Shown here: one piece after another, positions 17,865 to 27,410 of the stretch
Layout: each line of letters opens with the position of its first letter
Numbering within the stretch: the stretch's first letter is position 1
Source: Gp1-AA133 sp963850425
Lineage (GTDB): Bacteria; Acidobacteriota; Terriglobia; Terriglobales; Acidobacteriaceae
Reading direction: 5' to 3'
DNA length: 64,000 nucleotides
Assembly: GCA_963850425.1 (NCBI GenBank)
Contig: CAWKLF010000008.1
Span: forward strand, 1 to 64,000
Program-made: the position numbers and the translations under genes
Notes under the pieces: model-generated
The model's input: the letters and a program-made list of their open reading frames with translations, nothing else
The model's database searches: none
What the model was told of the DNA's origin: nothing

Positions 17865-18989
17865 TCACTTCAAGTGTCCTTCCCACGCCCTGCCCGGCTG
17901 TATCACGATCTTCATTGAGTCCGGCTGGGGATGGGCAGCCAGTTTCAGTGCTTCCAGTCCGCTGGATAACGGAAAGCGGTGGCTGATGAGACGCTCCAGT
18001 TCCATCTCTTGCCCCATGACGAAGCCCACCGATTCCTCCTGCAGCTCCACCGAAGCGCTGTAGGACCCAAGCAAGGCCTTTTCGTCTACACAAATGGCCG
18101 CCGGATCTACCACCGCTTCGCCGTGCACCGTCTGAGCAAACAGCAATACCCGGCCACCTGGACGCGTCGCATCCATAGCGGGCCGAATGAGACCGTTGCC
18201 GCCCACCGCCAGAATCACGGCGTCGGCGCCACGGCCTTCGGTTAACTCGCGCACTCCCTGGGTCACATTCGCGCGCGAGGCATCAAGGGTCAGGCCTAAT
18301 CCGAAGCTTTTAGATATTGTAAGCCTCTGGGAATACAAATCGGAAGTAATTACCCTTGCCCCGGTGCGCTTTGCCAACACGCTCAAAATGAGACCGATGG
18401 GCCCTTGGCCGATAACCAGAACCGTCTCATCTGGTTCCAGCCGCAGGCTAGCCACCCCTTTCATACAGGTATTCACCGGCTCGACGAAGCAGGCCTGCTC
18501 AAAGCTGACCCCGTCGGGGATCGGTACAGTGCCGTATTGAACGATCCAGTCCATGACCCGGACGTATTCCGCAAAGCCACCTCCGCTTGGCTCGAACCCC
18601 GCCGTGCAGCCGACCTTTTTGTAGGTCTCACACTGCGCGAACGTGTGATGGCGGCAGTAATAGCAACGGCGGCAGGGGATGTGGTGGAACACCATCACGC
18701 GGTCCCCCGGCGCGTATTGCGTGACACCTTTGCCAATGGCAGCCACGACACCGGACGTTTCATGTCCGAAAATCCGGGGTGCGGAATGCGATCCCGTAGA
18801 AATTTTTTTCAGGTCCGTGCCGCAGATGCCGCAGGTGTGCACCCGCACCAGGAGTTCGCCCGGCCCGATGGTTGGGACCGGAACCGTCTCCATGCGCACA
18901 TCGTTTTGCCCGCGGTACACCGCCGCCAGCATGGTCGATGGAATCCTCTGCAGCCCGCCTTCAATCGCAACTTGTCCCGCAATCGACAT
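17865..18989 (-). CDS. second zinc-dependent dehydrogenase (MDR family)
   Basis: About 374 residues of the same superfamily as the neighbouring dehydrogenase. The catalytic zinc motif VHTCGICGTDLKKIS and GHETSGVVAAIGKGV are followed by CRRCYYCRHHTFAQC, four cysteines of a structural zinc site, then VLVIGQGPIGLILSVLAKR, the NAD(P) site. The two proteins share overall plan but differ in sequence, so they are paralogues rather than a recent copy. I chose ATG 18989, one base overlapping the stop of the upstream gene (TGATG); GTG 18992 is possible. The pair may act in succession on one substrate, which is an inference from operon position. Confidence 0.88.
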   Translation of the reverse strand: MSIAGQVAIEGGLQRIPSTMLAAVYRGQNDVRMETVPVPTIGPGELLVRVHTCGICGTDLKKISTGSHSAPRIFGHETSGVVAAIGKGVTQYAPGDRVMVFHHIPCRRCYYCRHHTFAQCETYKKVGCTAGFEPSGGGFAEYVRVMDWIVQYGTVPIPDGVSFEQACFVEPVNTCMKGVASLRLEPDETVLVIGQGPIGLILSVLAKRTGARVITSDLYSQRLTISKSFGLGLTLDASRANVTQGVRELTEGRGADAVILAVGGNGLIRPAMDATRPGGRVLLFAQTVHGEAVVDPAAICVDEKALLGSYSASVELQEESVGFVMGQEMELERLISHRFPLSSGLEALKLAAHPQPDSMKIVIQPGRAWEGHLK

Positions 18990-19552
18990 CACGAAGGAGC
19001 CTTTTCCTGCTTGCTGCGAATTTCGCTGTGCGGCATCGTGTTCGTGAACCGCACGCCTAGCGTTAGGTGATCGAGGTAAGGTTGCCCGGGCGCGACGAAG
19101 TGTGAATCGGTTACCTGGAACACGCAGTAGAAGTTGTCCACTTTTACCACCCGCTCCGTATTCAATGCGATCTTCGCGAACTTCCCGGGATCAAGCCAGC
19201 CGATTTGGGTGCGGTCCTCGGTCGGGTCCGGCGTTCGCATAAATACATTCGGGTAGATCCGGTGGTGCAGGTCAACCAGTTTCACTTGCCAGGATGTAAT
19301 CCGGTCATCCCCCGGACCAGCGCGCTGGGGCGCACACCCAAAACTATAACGGTTCTTCCCGCTCTGATCTTTCACTCGAATCTCGCAGGTCGCGTTGTGC
19401 GGATCAAGATCCACCTCCAACGATTGCTCGATTACCCGAGTCGACCCCTTGCGAAAGCTCTCGACGTACACAAAGGTCGATTCGGTCTGAGAAACCGCAC
19501 TTCCCACCAGAATCGCGACCGACATCGCTAACCAACTGTAACGTCCCATCAT
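18989..19552 (-). CDS. exported protein of unknown function inside the hopanoid operon
   Basis: About 187 residues from ATG 19552 (a second ATG follows at once). A signal peptide (about 1-23, ending AVSQ) is followed by a soluble mature part with three cysteines (in ATCEIRV, SFGCAPQ and NFYCVF). It is neither a known hopanoid enzyme nor a transporter by eye. It begins 5 bases after hpnG and its stop overlaps the dehydrogenase start, so it is translated as part of the operon. An exported hopanoid-binding or envelope protein is possible, but no motif shows it. Confidence 0.75.
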   Translation of the reverse strand: MMGRYSWLAMSVAILVGSAVSQTESTFVYVESFRKGSTRVIEQSLEVDLDPHNATCEIRVKDQSGKNRYSFGCAPQRAGPGDDRITSWQVKLVDLHHRIYPNVFMRTPDPTEDRTQIGWLDPGKFAKIALNTERVVKVDNFYCVFQVTDSHFVAPGQPYLDHLTLGVRFTNTMPHSEIRSKQEKAPS

Positions 19553-19557
19553 TTGCG

Positions 19558-20250
19558 TTAGCTGACCTTCACTGCCGTGAGACTCGCGATCATCGACTCG
19601 AGTTTCGTGCACAAACTATGCGAGGCCAGAGAACTGTTGCGCGCGAGCTGAAATACCGTCGCCCAGGTCCAGGGCCGTATGGCCGAATACAGAGCAAAGC
19701 TCCCCGATTGAAAGCTTCCATCCGCGGCGACGAAGCGCTCCATGGGCGGCATCTGAAATGCCAACTCATCGGAGATCACCTTGACCGCGGCGAACGGCAA
19801 TCCCCGTGCTTCGGCACCCTTGGCAACGGCTGCGGCCTCCATATCCACTGCTTGCGCTCCGTAGGCGGTGGCTAATTTTGCCTTCTGCTCCATGCCCGCC
19901 ACTGACGAAAAACTGACGAGCACTCCATCGCCCGACCCGGTTTCCGCCTTGCTGCCATCCCTGGCATCGACGACGCAACGAGCTTGGAATACTTCGCCCA
20001 CTCGCAATCCCTTACTCAAAGCGCCGGCAAAGCCCGCGGATACGACGCACATCGGCCGATACAAGGTGATCACGGCCTCGGTCGCGCGCCTCGCCGCCTC
20101 GGGCCCGACGCCTCCGCAAACCACCACCGCGCGATCGGACTCGAAGAACCGAAACTTCCGCCCTGCGTGCTCCCGCTCCGCGATTTTCCATTGCCGAACC
20201 AGCGGCCGCACTTCCCGCTCGAACGCAGCGACGATGGCGAACTCAGGCAT
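19558..20250 (-). CDS. hpnG: adenosylhopane nucleosidase/phosphorylase-like HpnG
   Basis: HpnG removes adenine from adenosylhopane to give ribosylhopane on the way to bacteriohopanetetrol. The 230-residue protein belongs to the nucleoside phosphorylase/MTA nucleosidase fold: MPEFAIVAAFEREVRPL at the start, VSAGFAGAL in the middle, and the substrate-binding VDMEAAAVAKGAEARGLPFAAVKVISDE. I chose ATG 20250 because it matches the family start; the frame extends upstream only inside hpnA. It overlaps hpnA by 8 bases. No hpnH (the adenosylhopane-forming radical SAM) is in the window. Confidence 0.88.
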   Translation of the reverse strand: MPEFAIVAAFEREVRPLVRQWKIAEREHAGRKFRFFESDRAVVVCGGVGPEAARRATEAVITLYRPMCVVSAGFAGALSKGLRVGEVFQARCVVDARDGSKAETGSGDGVLVSFSSVAGMEQKAKLATAYGAQAVDMEAAAVAKGAEARGLPFAAVKVISDELAFQMPPMERFVAADGSFQSGSFALYSAIRPWTWATVFQLARNSSLASHSLCTKLESMIASLTAVKVS

Positions 20251-21235
20251 AACCCTTTGCCCGAAACCACGCCACCGCCCGCCGAAGCGCCCCGTCGACT
20301 GGCACGATCTGCCAGCCCAGCTCGCGTTCTGCCTTCGCCGACGAAACGAACATCTTTTTCCTGCCCATGCGAACCGCGTCGATCGTGGCGCGCGGCTCGC
20401 GCCCGCGAATCCAGCCTGTGAACACTTCGTCGACCACGCCGGTAGCCAGGGCCAATACATAAGGGACCTGCAGCTTCGGCGAAGGCAGCCCCGTGATCGC
20501 CGCCATCTTGTCGAGAATCTGCTTTAGCGTCAGGTTCTCTCCGCCCAGAACGTACCGCTCTCCGCTTCTTCCATTCTCCAGCGCCGCCACGTGTCCGCGA
20601 GCGCACTCGGTCGCATCGACCAGATTCAATCCCGTATCCACATATGCGGGAAACTTCTTCTTCAAAAAGTCCACAACGATCCGTCCTGACGGAGTAGGCT
20701 TGATATCCATTTCCCCGACCGGAGTCGATGGGTTGACTACCACCACGTGTTGCCCCGCAGCACCCGCCTCCAGCGCAACCTGCTCCGCCATAAACTTTGA
20801 TCGTTTGTAATGGCCAATCATGTCCGCCAAGGCGACAGGCGAATCCTCGTCCGCGATCGTTCCATTCGAACTGAACCCCATGGTGGCGACGCTCGACGTG
20901 TAGACCACGCGCGAAACGCCATTCTTACGCGCGGATTCCAACAGCGCACGCGTTCCTTCGACGTTCGAACGATACATCTGCTCCGGATCTCGCACCCAGA
21001 GCCGGTAATCCGCAGCCACGTGAAACGCGGTGTCGCAACCGGCCATGGCCTTCTCGAGCGACGCTGGGGAGCGCAAATCCCCAGTCACCCGGTCTGCCTT
21101 CAGACCCTCAATATTTCTCAAGTCGCTGGTGGAGCGCACCAGCAGACGTAGTTCGGCACCCTGCTCGGCCAGCACTCGCGCGACATGTGCGCCCAGAAAT
21201 CCCGTGGCGCCTGTGACAAAAGCTTTCAAGAACAA
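20243..21235 (-). CDS. hpnA: hopanoid-associated sugar epimerase HpnA
   Basis: A 330-residue NAD-dependent short-chain (extended) dehydrogenase/epimerase. The N-terminal FVTGATGFLGAHVARVL is the nucleotide-binding motif. VVYTSSVATMG followed by YKRSKFMAEQVAL supplies the Ser and the catalytic YxxxK, and VVVNPSTPVGEMD is typical of the HpnA group. The start is a TTG at 21235 (TTG 21229 is an alternative). It overlaps hpnG by 8 bases, and 117 bases of repeat-containing DNA separate it from shc. Its exact reaction in hopanoid synthesis is not established. Confidence 0.9.
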   Translation of the reverse strand: MFLKAFVTGATGFLGAHVARVLAEQGAELRLLVRSTSDLRNIEGLKADRVTGDLRSPASLEKAMAGCDTAFHVAADYRLWVRDPEQMYRSNVEGTRALLESARKNGVSRVVYTSSVATMGFSSNGTIADEDSPVALADMIGHYKRSKFMAEQVALEAGAAGQHVVVVNPSTPVGEMDIKPTPSGRIVVDFLKKKFPAYVDTGLNLVDATECARGHVAALENGRSGERYVLGGENLTLKQILDKMAAITGLPSPKLQVPYVLALATGVVDEVFTGWIRGREPRATIDAVRMGRKKMFVSSAKAERELGWQIVPVDGALRRAVAWFRAKGYA

Positions 21236-21352
21236 TCCCCAGTCGCTAGTCGCCAGTCGTCATCCGTCGGATTCCAATGGTCAATCATTTTTGAACGCAC
21301 AACTCCGTGCGTCATCCATCGACCGGATGACGCCTTGGCTACCGCAGATCTC
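21236..21352. repeat. gap with short AGTCGCTAGTCGCCAGTCG-like repeats
   Basis: Between hpnA and shc, about 21240-21263 holds tandem copies of a 7-9 base unit (AGTCGC/TAGTCGCC). It is the only gap above 40 bases in the run from ispH to hpnE. No hairpin with a T-run is seen, so read-through from shc into hpnA remains likely. Confidence 0.5.
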
Positions 21353-23341
21353 TCAGTGACCGTTCCGAATGGAACCGACCGGTTCTTCCGCCACCATCTT
21401 CGCGTAGGTGGTGAGCGCCAGCAGCGGGAAGTATTGGCGATACATGTGGTACTTCAAATAAAACACGCGCGGGAAGCCGGTGCCGGTGTAATGCGGTTCG
21501 TCCCAGGAGCCGTCTTTCAACTGCGTGCGCAGAAGATAAGCGATACCGCGCGCCACCGAATCGCTCCGCATATCGTTCGCCGCCATCAAGCCCAGTACAG
21601 CCCACGCTGTCTGCGACGCCGTGCTTGGGCCGATGCCCTTTTGATTCGCATCGTCATAGGATGCGCAACTCTCGCCCCAGCCGCCGTCGGAATTCTGCAC
21701 CATGCGCAGCCACTCTGCAGCCTGCTGCACGTAGGGTTCGTGATGATCCACGCCAACCGCCTCCAGGCCGCGCAGCACCAGCATCGTGCCGTAGACATAG
21801 TTCACGCCCCAGCGTCCGAACCACGACCCGTCAGTTTCCTGCTCCTTGCGAATGAAATCGATGGCTTTCTTCACGGCCTTATGATTCTTGTCGTAGCCAT
21901 AGGTGGCCAGTGTCTCCAGAATGCGCCCCGTGATATCGACGGTTGCCGGATCGAGCATGGCGTTATGATCGGCAAACGGCACATACTGGAACACCATCCG
22001 GTCGTTGTCCTTGTCGAATGATGCCCACCCGCCATTTCGGCATTGCATGGAAAGAATCCAATCAATCGCGCGCTGCACCGACTCCCGCTGGTAGCGGCCA
22101 TTGGGATGCTCCACCCGGCTCAGCGCAAGGCAAACCTGCGCGCTGTCATCCACATCAGGATAGAACTCATTATTAAATTCGAAATACCAGCCGCCCGGCT
22201 GCCCGTTAGGGTTTTTCACCTTCCAGTCTCCGACGTTGCGGACTTGTTTCTGCAGCAGCCAGTCCGCGCACTTCACCATTCGCGAATCGGTCGCGGGAAC
22301 GCCCGCTTCACCCAGGGCAAATAACGCATATGCCGTATCCCACACCGGGGAGACGCAGGGCTGCATGCGGAACGTATCGGCTTCCTCAATGCCAAGTTTC
22401 TCAAACTCGTCCATGGCCCGGATGACCTGTGGATCGTCGACCGAATATCCCAGGCAGCGCATCGCGATCACCGAGTTCATCATCGACGGGAAAATCGCCC
22501 CCAGGCCATCGCTCATTTCAAAGCGCTCCAGCATCCACCTCTCGGCACGCTTCAAAGCCAGCGACCGCAGCGGGCGAATGTGCACGCGTTCCGCCCAGTG
22601 CGTCACCCGGTCGAGCACGAGGAAGAAATTCCGCCAGGAAACCAGCTTCTTGTCCCAGTGCAGGTGCATGCGCGACTTGTCGCGCCCGCCCACGAAAAGC
22701 TCTTCCATCCCCATCTCGTCGGGAAGTTTCTTGAATGGCTTCTTCGCGTAACAGATGGACAGCGGCACCAGCATCGCGCGCGACCACGAAGAAATCTCGT
22801 AAATGTTGAACCAGAACCAGTTCGGAAACAGCACGATCTCGGGCGGAATCGCTGGGATGGCGTCGTAGTCGTACTGCCCGAAAAAGCACAGATACAGCTT
22901 GGTAAAGGTATTGACCTCGGTCACTCCGCCCAGTTCGAGAATCTTGGCCCGCGCCCGCCGCATGGCCGGGTCGTTTGATGAGTAACCCGTCAGCTTTAAC
23001 CCAAAGTAAACCTTCACCGAGGCGCTCACGTTCGACGGCCCACCCCGGTAAATGCTCCAGCCCCCGTCGGAATTCTGCTGCCGCAGCATGAAACGCGCGG
23101 CTTTCGCGAAACGCTCCGCGTCCACCGTGCCCAGCATGGTGTGGAGAATGATGTAGTCCGCCTCGAGCGTGGCGTCAGCTTCTAACTCGCCGCACCAGTA
23201 GCCGTCCTCGTGCTGCTCCGAGAACAGCAACCGGCGCGCGGCGTCGGTCGCCGCGGCTACCCGGCTGCTGAGATCATCAATTTTTCCGAAACGGAGTTGA
23301 GGCGCTGATTGGGTAGAAAGCTGGGGGGAGTGTTCTTCCAT
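21353..23341 (-). CDS. shc: squalene-hopene cyclase
   Basis: Cyclises squalene to hopene at the inner membrane. The 662-residue protein has the protonating DXDD motif as DVDD (396-399), and several QW repeats, for example QQNSDGGWSIYRG (about 88-100), MQCRNGGWASFDKD, KEQETDGSWFGRWGV and VQNSDGGWGE. The final TQLKDGSWDEPHYTGTGFP is the usual C-terminal block. Length and start (ATG 23341) match bacterial cyclases. It lies 17 bases after ispH, linking precursor supply and cyclisation in one transcript. Confidence 0.97.
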   Translation of the reverse strand: MEEHSPQLSTQSAPQLRFGKIDDLSSRVAAATDAARRLLFSEQHEDGYWCGELEADATLEADYIILHTMLGTVDAERFAKAARFMLRQQNSDGGWSIYRGGPSNVSASVKVYFGLKLTGYSSNDPAMRRARAKILELGGVTEVNTFTKLYLCFFGQYDYDAIPAIPPEIVLFPNWFWFNIYEISSWSRAMLVPLSICYAKKPFKKLPDEMGMEELFVGGRDKSRMHLHWDKKLVSWRNFFLVLDRVTHWAERVHIRPLRSLALKRAERWMLERFEMSDGLGAIFPSMMNSVIAMRCLGYSVDDPQVIRAMDEFEKLGIEEADTFRMQPCVSPVWDTAYALFALGEAGVPATDSRMVKCADWLLQKQVRNVGDWKVKNPNGQPGGWYFEFNNEFYPDVDDSAQVCLALSRVEHPNGRYQRESVQRAIDWILSMQCRNGGWASFDKDNDRMVFQYVPFADHNAMLDPATVDITGRILETLATYGYDKNHKAVKKAIDFIRKEQETDGSWFGRWGVNYVYGTMLVLRGLEAVGVDHHEPYVQQAAEWLRMVQNSDGGWGESCASYDDANQKGIGPSTASQTAWAVLGLMAANDMRSDSVARGIAYLLRTQLKDGSWDEPHYTGTGFPRVFYLKYHMYRQYFPLLALTTYAKMVAEEPVGSIRNGH

Positions 23342-23358
23342 GCTGAGTATGTACTCCG

Positions 23359-24336
23359 TTAATCCGCGCTTACGCTCGCGGGCGCGCTTGCGATAGCCTC
23401 CACGATCTCCGGAGGCAAACCGAATCGCACGTTTTCGGGCATCACTTCGAGTTCCTGCACGTTGTCGAATCCCTTGGTAGCCAGGAACTTCACCACTTCC
23501 TCAACCAGGCATTCCGGCGCCGAAGCGCCTGCTGTCAGGGAGATCGTTTTCACGCCCTCCAGCCAGTCAGCCTGGATGTTCTTGTAGCTGTCGATTAGAT
23601 GCGCATTCGTGCCTAGATTCCGCGCAACCTCGACCAGGCGGTTGGAATTCGAGCTGTTTTCCGACCCCACCACCAGCAGCAGATCCGCCTCAGATGCGAC
23701 TTCCTTTACAGCAACCTGCCTGTTTTCTGTGGCGTAGCAGATATCCTGGGCGTGTGGCCCTTGAATATTAGGAAACTTCTTTTTGAGCGCTGCGATGATG
23801 TCTTTGGTTTCATCCAAGCTCAAAGTGGTTTGAGTGAGGTAGGCCACGCGGTCGGGATCGGGCACGGTCAAACCGTCCACCTGCCCCGGAGATCCAACTA
23901 CTTGCGTTACAGAAGGTGCCTCGCCCAGCGTTCCGATCACCTCGTCGTGGTCGCGATGTCCAATTAGAACCAGCGAATAGCCTTCCTTGGCGAACTTGAC
24001 GGCTTCGACGTGAACCTTGGTGACAAGCGGACAGGTCGCATCGATCACGCGTAGCTTGCGCTCTTCACTCGCCTGACGCACTTCAGGAGAAACCCCGTGA
24101 GCGCTGTAGATTACGCGCTCTCCTTCAGGAACTTCATCCACGCTGTCGACGAAAATTGCTCCTTTTTCCTGCAGTTCCTCGACGACGAACCGGTTATGCA
24201 CGATTTCCTTGCGAACGTAGATCGGCGGCCCAAAGGCCTCGAGCGCGATGCGCACGATATCAATGGCACGAACCACCCCGGCACAGAATCCCCGGGGCTT
24301 TAACAGCAGCAATGTCTTGCCTTCACTTGTCGACAC
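23359..24336 (-). CDS. ispH: 4-hydroxy-3-methylbut-2-enyl diphosphate reductase IspH
   Basis: Last enzyme of the MEP pathway: makes IPP and DMAPP with an iron-sulfur cluster. The 325-residue protein has the three cluster cysteines in GFCAGV (Cys18), DATCPLV (Cys102) and QDICYATENRQ (Cys200). It also has the substrate residues VHNRFVVEEL, TQTTLSLDET and SENSSNSNRL. It starts with GTG at 24336, preceded by AAGGA. It is the first gene of the hopanoid operon as seen here, so the promoter should lie in 24337-24615; I cannot pick out a convincing -35/-10 pair. Confidence 0.96.
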   Translation of the reverse strand: MSTSEGKTLLLLKPRGFCAGVVRAIDIVRIALEAFGPPIYVRKEIVHNRFVVEELQEKGAIFVDSVDEVPEGERVIYSAHGVSPEVRQASEERKLRVIDATCPLVTKVHVEAVKFAKEGYSLVLIGHRDHDEVIGTLGEAPSVTQVVGSPGQVDGLTVPDPDRVAYLTQTTLSLDETKDIIAALKKKFPNIQGPHAQDICYATENRQVAVKEVASEADLLLVVGSENSSNSNRLVEVARNLGTNAHLIDSYKNIQADWLEGVKTISLTAGASAPECLVEEVVKFLATKGFDNVQELEVMPENVRFGLPPEIVEAIASAPASVSAD

Positions 24337-24615
24337 GATGAGTTCCTTGCCGTCCTTGGCTTAGTAGTAAGGGTACACTTTTCCCCAAAAATGTTAACTC
24401 CAGACTACCTTAGAGAACCCATTTGGTCAACGTAAGCCATAGAAAGGGCGGGGATTAGTAGCAGGTGGGGCGATATTGAGATTGAATGGGGAAAGGCCAG
24501 TCCACTTTTTGAAGTTCCTTCCGCAAGGAGGGGTCTAGCCTGTGTCTGCTTCGCAGCTGAGAACCTTCTGACTTGGGGTCGAGAATCGCGATGGCGATCG
24601 GGAAGGAGCTACTCG

Positions 24616-25656
24616 TTACCTGCCTGTGTTGATTGAACTGCAGGAGCCAAAAGCGCCCATCTGCACCTTAATTGGACGGGAACAGGACTCGGATCCCGCA
24701 GTCGATAGGATGTGTACGGTTGTCCGGACTGGAGAAAAACCTGGAGATTGGACCACCAATTTGTAGTTGCCAGCCTTTTCTGCTGGAAGAAGAAAATGCC
24801 CCGCTGCGTCACTGTGCGTTCGATCCAGGGTCTTTCCGTCGTTATCCTGAAGAAGGATTTCCGCCCTAGAGATGACAGCGCCGTTAACATCGAGTGCATC
24901 CCCGCACAGTTTGCTAACTTCCACCTCATTCTGCTTGCAGCCAGCTTGGTTTACATACATCAAGCCGCAGCTGCTCCAACCTAAATCGAGATCCAGACCA
25001 TCCCATTGGGCATCGCGACTGATCGCCAGCGTTATCAAACCCTTTAGCTCCTCGCCAGAGGGCCCCTTCAGCCCTGAAGGATTCAGCTGTAGAAAGTAAA
25101 TCCCGGATGCAACATCGGCGAAGGCAAACTCGCCATTTTCATCTGTTCGGGTCGCTTCCATCACTTGCCCGGACAAACCTTCCAGCAACGTGAGCGAGAG
25201 TTTTGTGTGTTTTGGGTCATACCCTCCAGCCCGCAAGTGACCACTAACCGAACGCAGGCTTAAAGGGCTGCTCGGCCATTTCAACGGAACAATCGCGTTA
25301 ACAGGACCGTCAGTCTCGACCTCCACAATGGCACCATCTGCGATGCCACCATCACGCTCAGCATGGATAAAGAAAGAACCAGCGGGTACTTCTGCAAAAT
25401 GCGCAAATCCTTGGGCATCCGTGACTGTGTGACCCCCTTCATAGTGTTCGTAAGCAAATTGGGGATCGAGTGCCACTGGAAGGCCTTGAACGGGCTGGCC
25501 GCGGTCCATTACTCTCACTCGAAAATTCCGGCCGACCTGCACTGTGGGATAGAACAGCGAACACGAATATGCCGGGACCTGCAAGAAGAGTATTGATGCC
25601 ATGGTCGTTACGAAAGAGGTATTCACCGCACGCCGCATTGGGATCAGAAACCTCAC
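24616..25656 (-). CDS. exported protein with carboxypeptidase-regulatory-like domains
   Basis: A 346-residue protein with an N-terminal signal or lipoprotein-like region (hydrophobic to about residue 30, then cysteine in YSCSLF). It has three beta-sandwich units of the carboxypeptidase-regulatory (Cna-B-like) kind. The units are marked by TVTDAQGFAHFAEVPAGSF, RTDENGEFAFADVASGIYF and HSDAAGHFLLPAEKAGNY. Such domains form stalks or binding modules outside the cell and are abundant in Acidobacteria. It starts with GTG 25656, 6 bases after recN; ATG 25638 is an alternative. Its function and the reason for the recN link are unknown. Confidence 0.75.
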   Translation of the reverse strand: MRFLIPMRRAVNTSFVTTMASILFLQVPAYSCSLFYPTVQVGRNFRVRVMDRGQPVQGLPVALDPQFAYEHYEGGHTVTDAQGFAHFAEVPAGSFFIHAERDGGIADGAIVEVETDGPVNAIVPLKWPSSPLSLRSVSGHLRAGGYDPKHTKLSLTLLEGLSGQVMEATRTDENGEFAFADVASGIYFLQLNPSGLKGPSGEELKGLITLAISRDAQWDGLDLDLGWSSCGLMYVNQAGCKQNEVEVSKLCGDALDVNGAVISRAEILLQDNDGKTLDRTHSDAAGHFLLPAEKAGNYKLVVQSPGFSPVRTTVHILSTAGSESCSRPIKVQMGAFGSCSSINTGR

Positions 25657-25662
25657 CCAGGT

Positions 25663-27363
25663 TCACGCGTTCGCCTTAATCATCTGCTCGGCATGCTTCA
25701 GCGATGTCTCGGTAACCTTGGCCCCGCTCAGCATGCGCGCCACCTCTTCTGTGCGCTCGTCGCCAGTGATGTTATGAACGGAAGTCTTCGTCCGGCCTCC
25801 GGATTCCTTCTTCTCGATCCGGTAATGATGGTCGGCGAAGGTGGCGATCTGCGGAAGATGCGTAACGCACAGAACCTGGCTGGTGCGCGATAATTCCTTC
25901 AGTTTCTTCCCCACAGCTTCGGCCGCGCGGCCGCCGATGCCGGTATCGATTTCATCGAAGACCAGCGTGCGTGGAACGCCGGAGCCTTTCTTCTTTCCAC
26001 CTGCGCCCGCTGAGGCCTCGACGCTGGCTTTCAACGCCAGCATCACGCGCGACAATTCTCCGCCCGAGGCAATGTGTTCCAGCCTGCGCAACGGCTCGCC
26101 CGGGTTGGTCGAGATCAGGTAGGCCACCTGGTCGAAGCCGCAGGCTGACCAGTTCCCTTCCTCGTCGGACCCGGTGACCTCGATGTGGAAATTCGACTTC
26201 ATAGCGAGATCGTTGACCGCGGTCTCCACCAGCTTTTCGAGCTTGCGGGCAGCTTCGTAGCGTTTCTTGGAGAGCGCCCGCGCAGCGGTCAGATACTCCT
26301 GCGCGGCACCGGCAAGTTCGGATCGGAGTTTGCGCAGGACCTCGTCCTTGTTCTCCATCTCCGAGAGCTTGCGCGCCGCGTCGGCGCCGAAGGCGATCAC
26401 CTCGTCGAGCGCCGCGCCATACTTGCGTTTCAACCGGTCGAGCGCCGCCAGCCGATCCTCCACCTCTGCGAGATGTTCGGGGGAAGCATGGATGCCGCCC
26501 GCGTAGTCGCGCAGGGTCGCGCCGACATCCTCTACGCTGATCAGGGCTGACTCAAGAGCGACCAGCGCGTCCTGAAATTTGGTCTCGTAGCGCGCCAACT
26601 CTTCGACCTGCTTGCGAGCCGAACGCAGAGATGCCGCCGTCGATGAATCCCCTTCGTACAGCAGATCGAAGGCATTCATGGCCGCGTTGTAGATTTTTTC
26701 GGCGTTGGCGAGCACGCGTTTCTCGTTTTCGAGGCGTTCGTCTTCTCCCGCCTGCAACTTGGCGTCTTCGATCTCGCGCTTCTGGTAGGTCCACAGGTCC
26801 AGCAGCCGCAGGCGATCCTGCTCGTCACGTTCAAGTTCTTCGATGCGGGTGCGGATTTCCTTCCAATGATGAAAGGCCTCTTGAACACCGGCCAGCTGCG
26901 AGCTCGCAAATGTATCGAGCAAGGCTAGCCGCGCCGGGCCATCGAATGCGGCCAGCGTCTCGTTCTGCGCATGCACGGTGGCCAGGTACGGCCCCAGCAG
27001 TTTGAGCACTGCAACCGTCGCCGGCTGGTTGTTCACGAACACGCGCCCCTTGCCGCCCTGCGCGATCTCCCTCCGCAGGATGACCGAATCGCTTTCCGAA
27101 TCCAGCCCATTCTCTTCGAGGATGCGCGCAATGGTTTTCGCGGCGCTGTTCTCAATCTCGAATACGGCGGAAATCACCGCGCGATCTGCTCCCGACCGGA
27201 TCACATCAATCGAAGCCTTGTCGCCCAGCAAAAGTGTAAGAGCGTCGATGAGGATGGATTTGCCCGCGCCGGTTTCGCCCGTAAGCAGGTTCAGTCCCGA
27301 GGCGAAAGCCACTGCCACGTTATCGATGACCGCGTAGTTCTCGAGGCGCAGTTCGACGAGCAC
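25663..27363 (-). CDS. recN: DNA repair protein RecN
   Basis: SMC-like ATPase for double-strand break repair. The 566-residue protein has the Walker A motif GETGAGKS (29-36), a long coiled-coil middle (about 150-370), the ABC-type signature SGGELSRVMLALK, and Walker B TLVFDEIDTGIGG with CVTHLPQIA near the end. It starts with GTG at 27363, which gives the usual family beginning LVELRLENYAVID. The exported protein gene is 6 bases downstream. No LexA-type operator was recognised upstream in 27364-27611; that gap holds the short GGTGTCAGGTCT-like repeat at 27411-27441. Confidence 0.96.
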   Translation of the reverse strand: MLVELRLENYAVIDNVAVAFASGLNLLTGETGAGKSILIDALTLLLGDKASIDVIRSGADRAVISAVFEIENSAAKTIARILEENGLDSESDSVILRREIAQGGKGRVFVNNQPATVAVLKLLGPYLATVHAQNETLAAFDGPARLALLDTFASSQLAGVQEAFHHWKEIRTRIEELERDEQDRLRLLDLWTYQKREIEDAKLQAGEDERLENEKRVLANAEKIYNAAMNAFDLLYEGDSSTAASLRSARKQVEELARYETKFQDALVALESALISVEDVGATLRDYAGGIHASPEHLAEVEDRLAALDRLKRKYGAALDEVIAFGADAARKLSEMENKDEVLRKLRSELAGAAQEYLTAARALSKKRYEAARKLEKLVETAVNDLAMKSNFHIEVTGSDEEGNWSACGFDQVAYLISTNPGEPLRRLEHIASGGELSRVMLALKASVEASAGAGGKKKGSGVPRTLVFDEIDTGIGGRAAEAVGKKLKELSRTSQVLCVTHLPQIATFADHHYRIEKKESGGRTKTSVHNITGDERTEEVARMLSGAKVTETSLKHAEQMIKANA

Positions 27364-27410
27364 CGGTGGTCCTGGAAGAACGAAGTTGAGCGCAGCATAG
27401 CATGAAAAGC

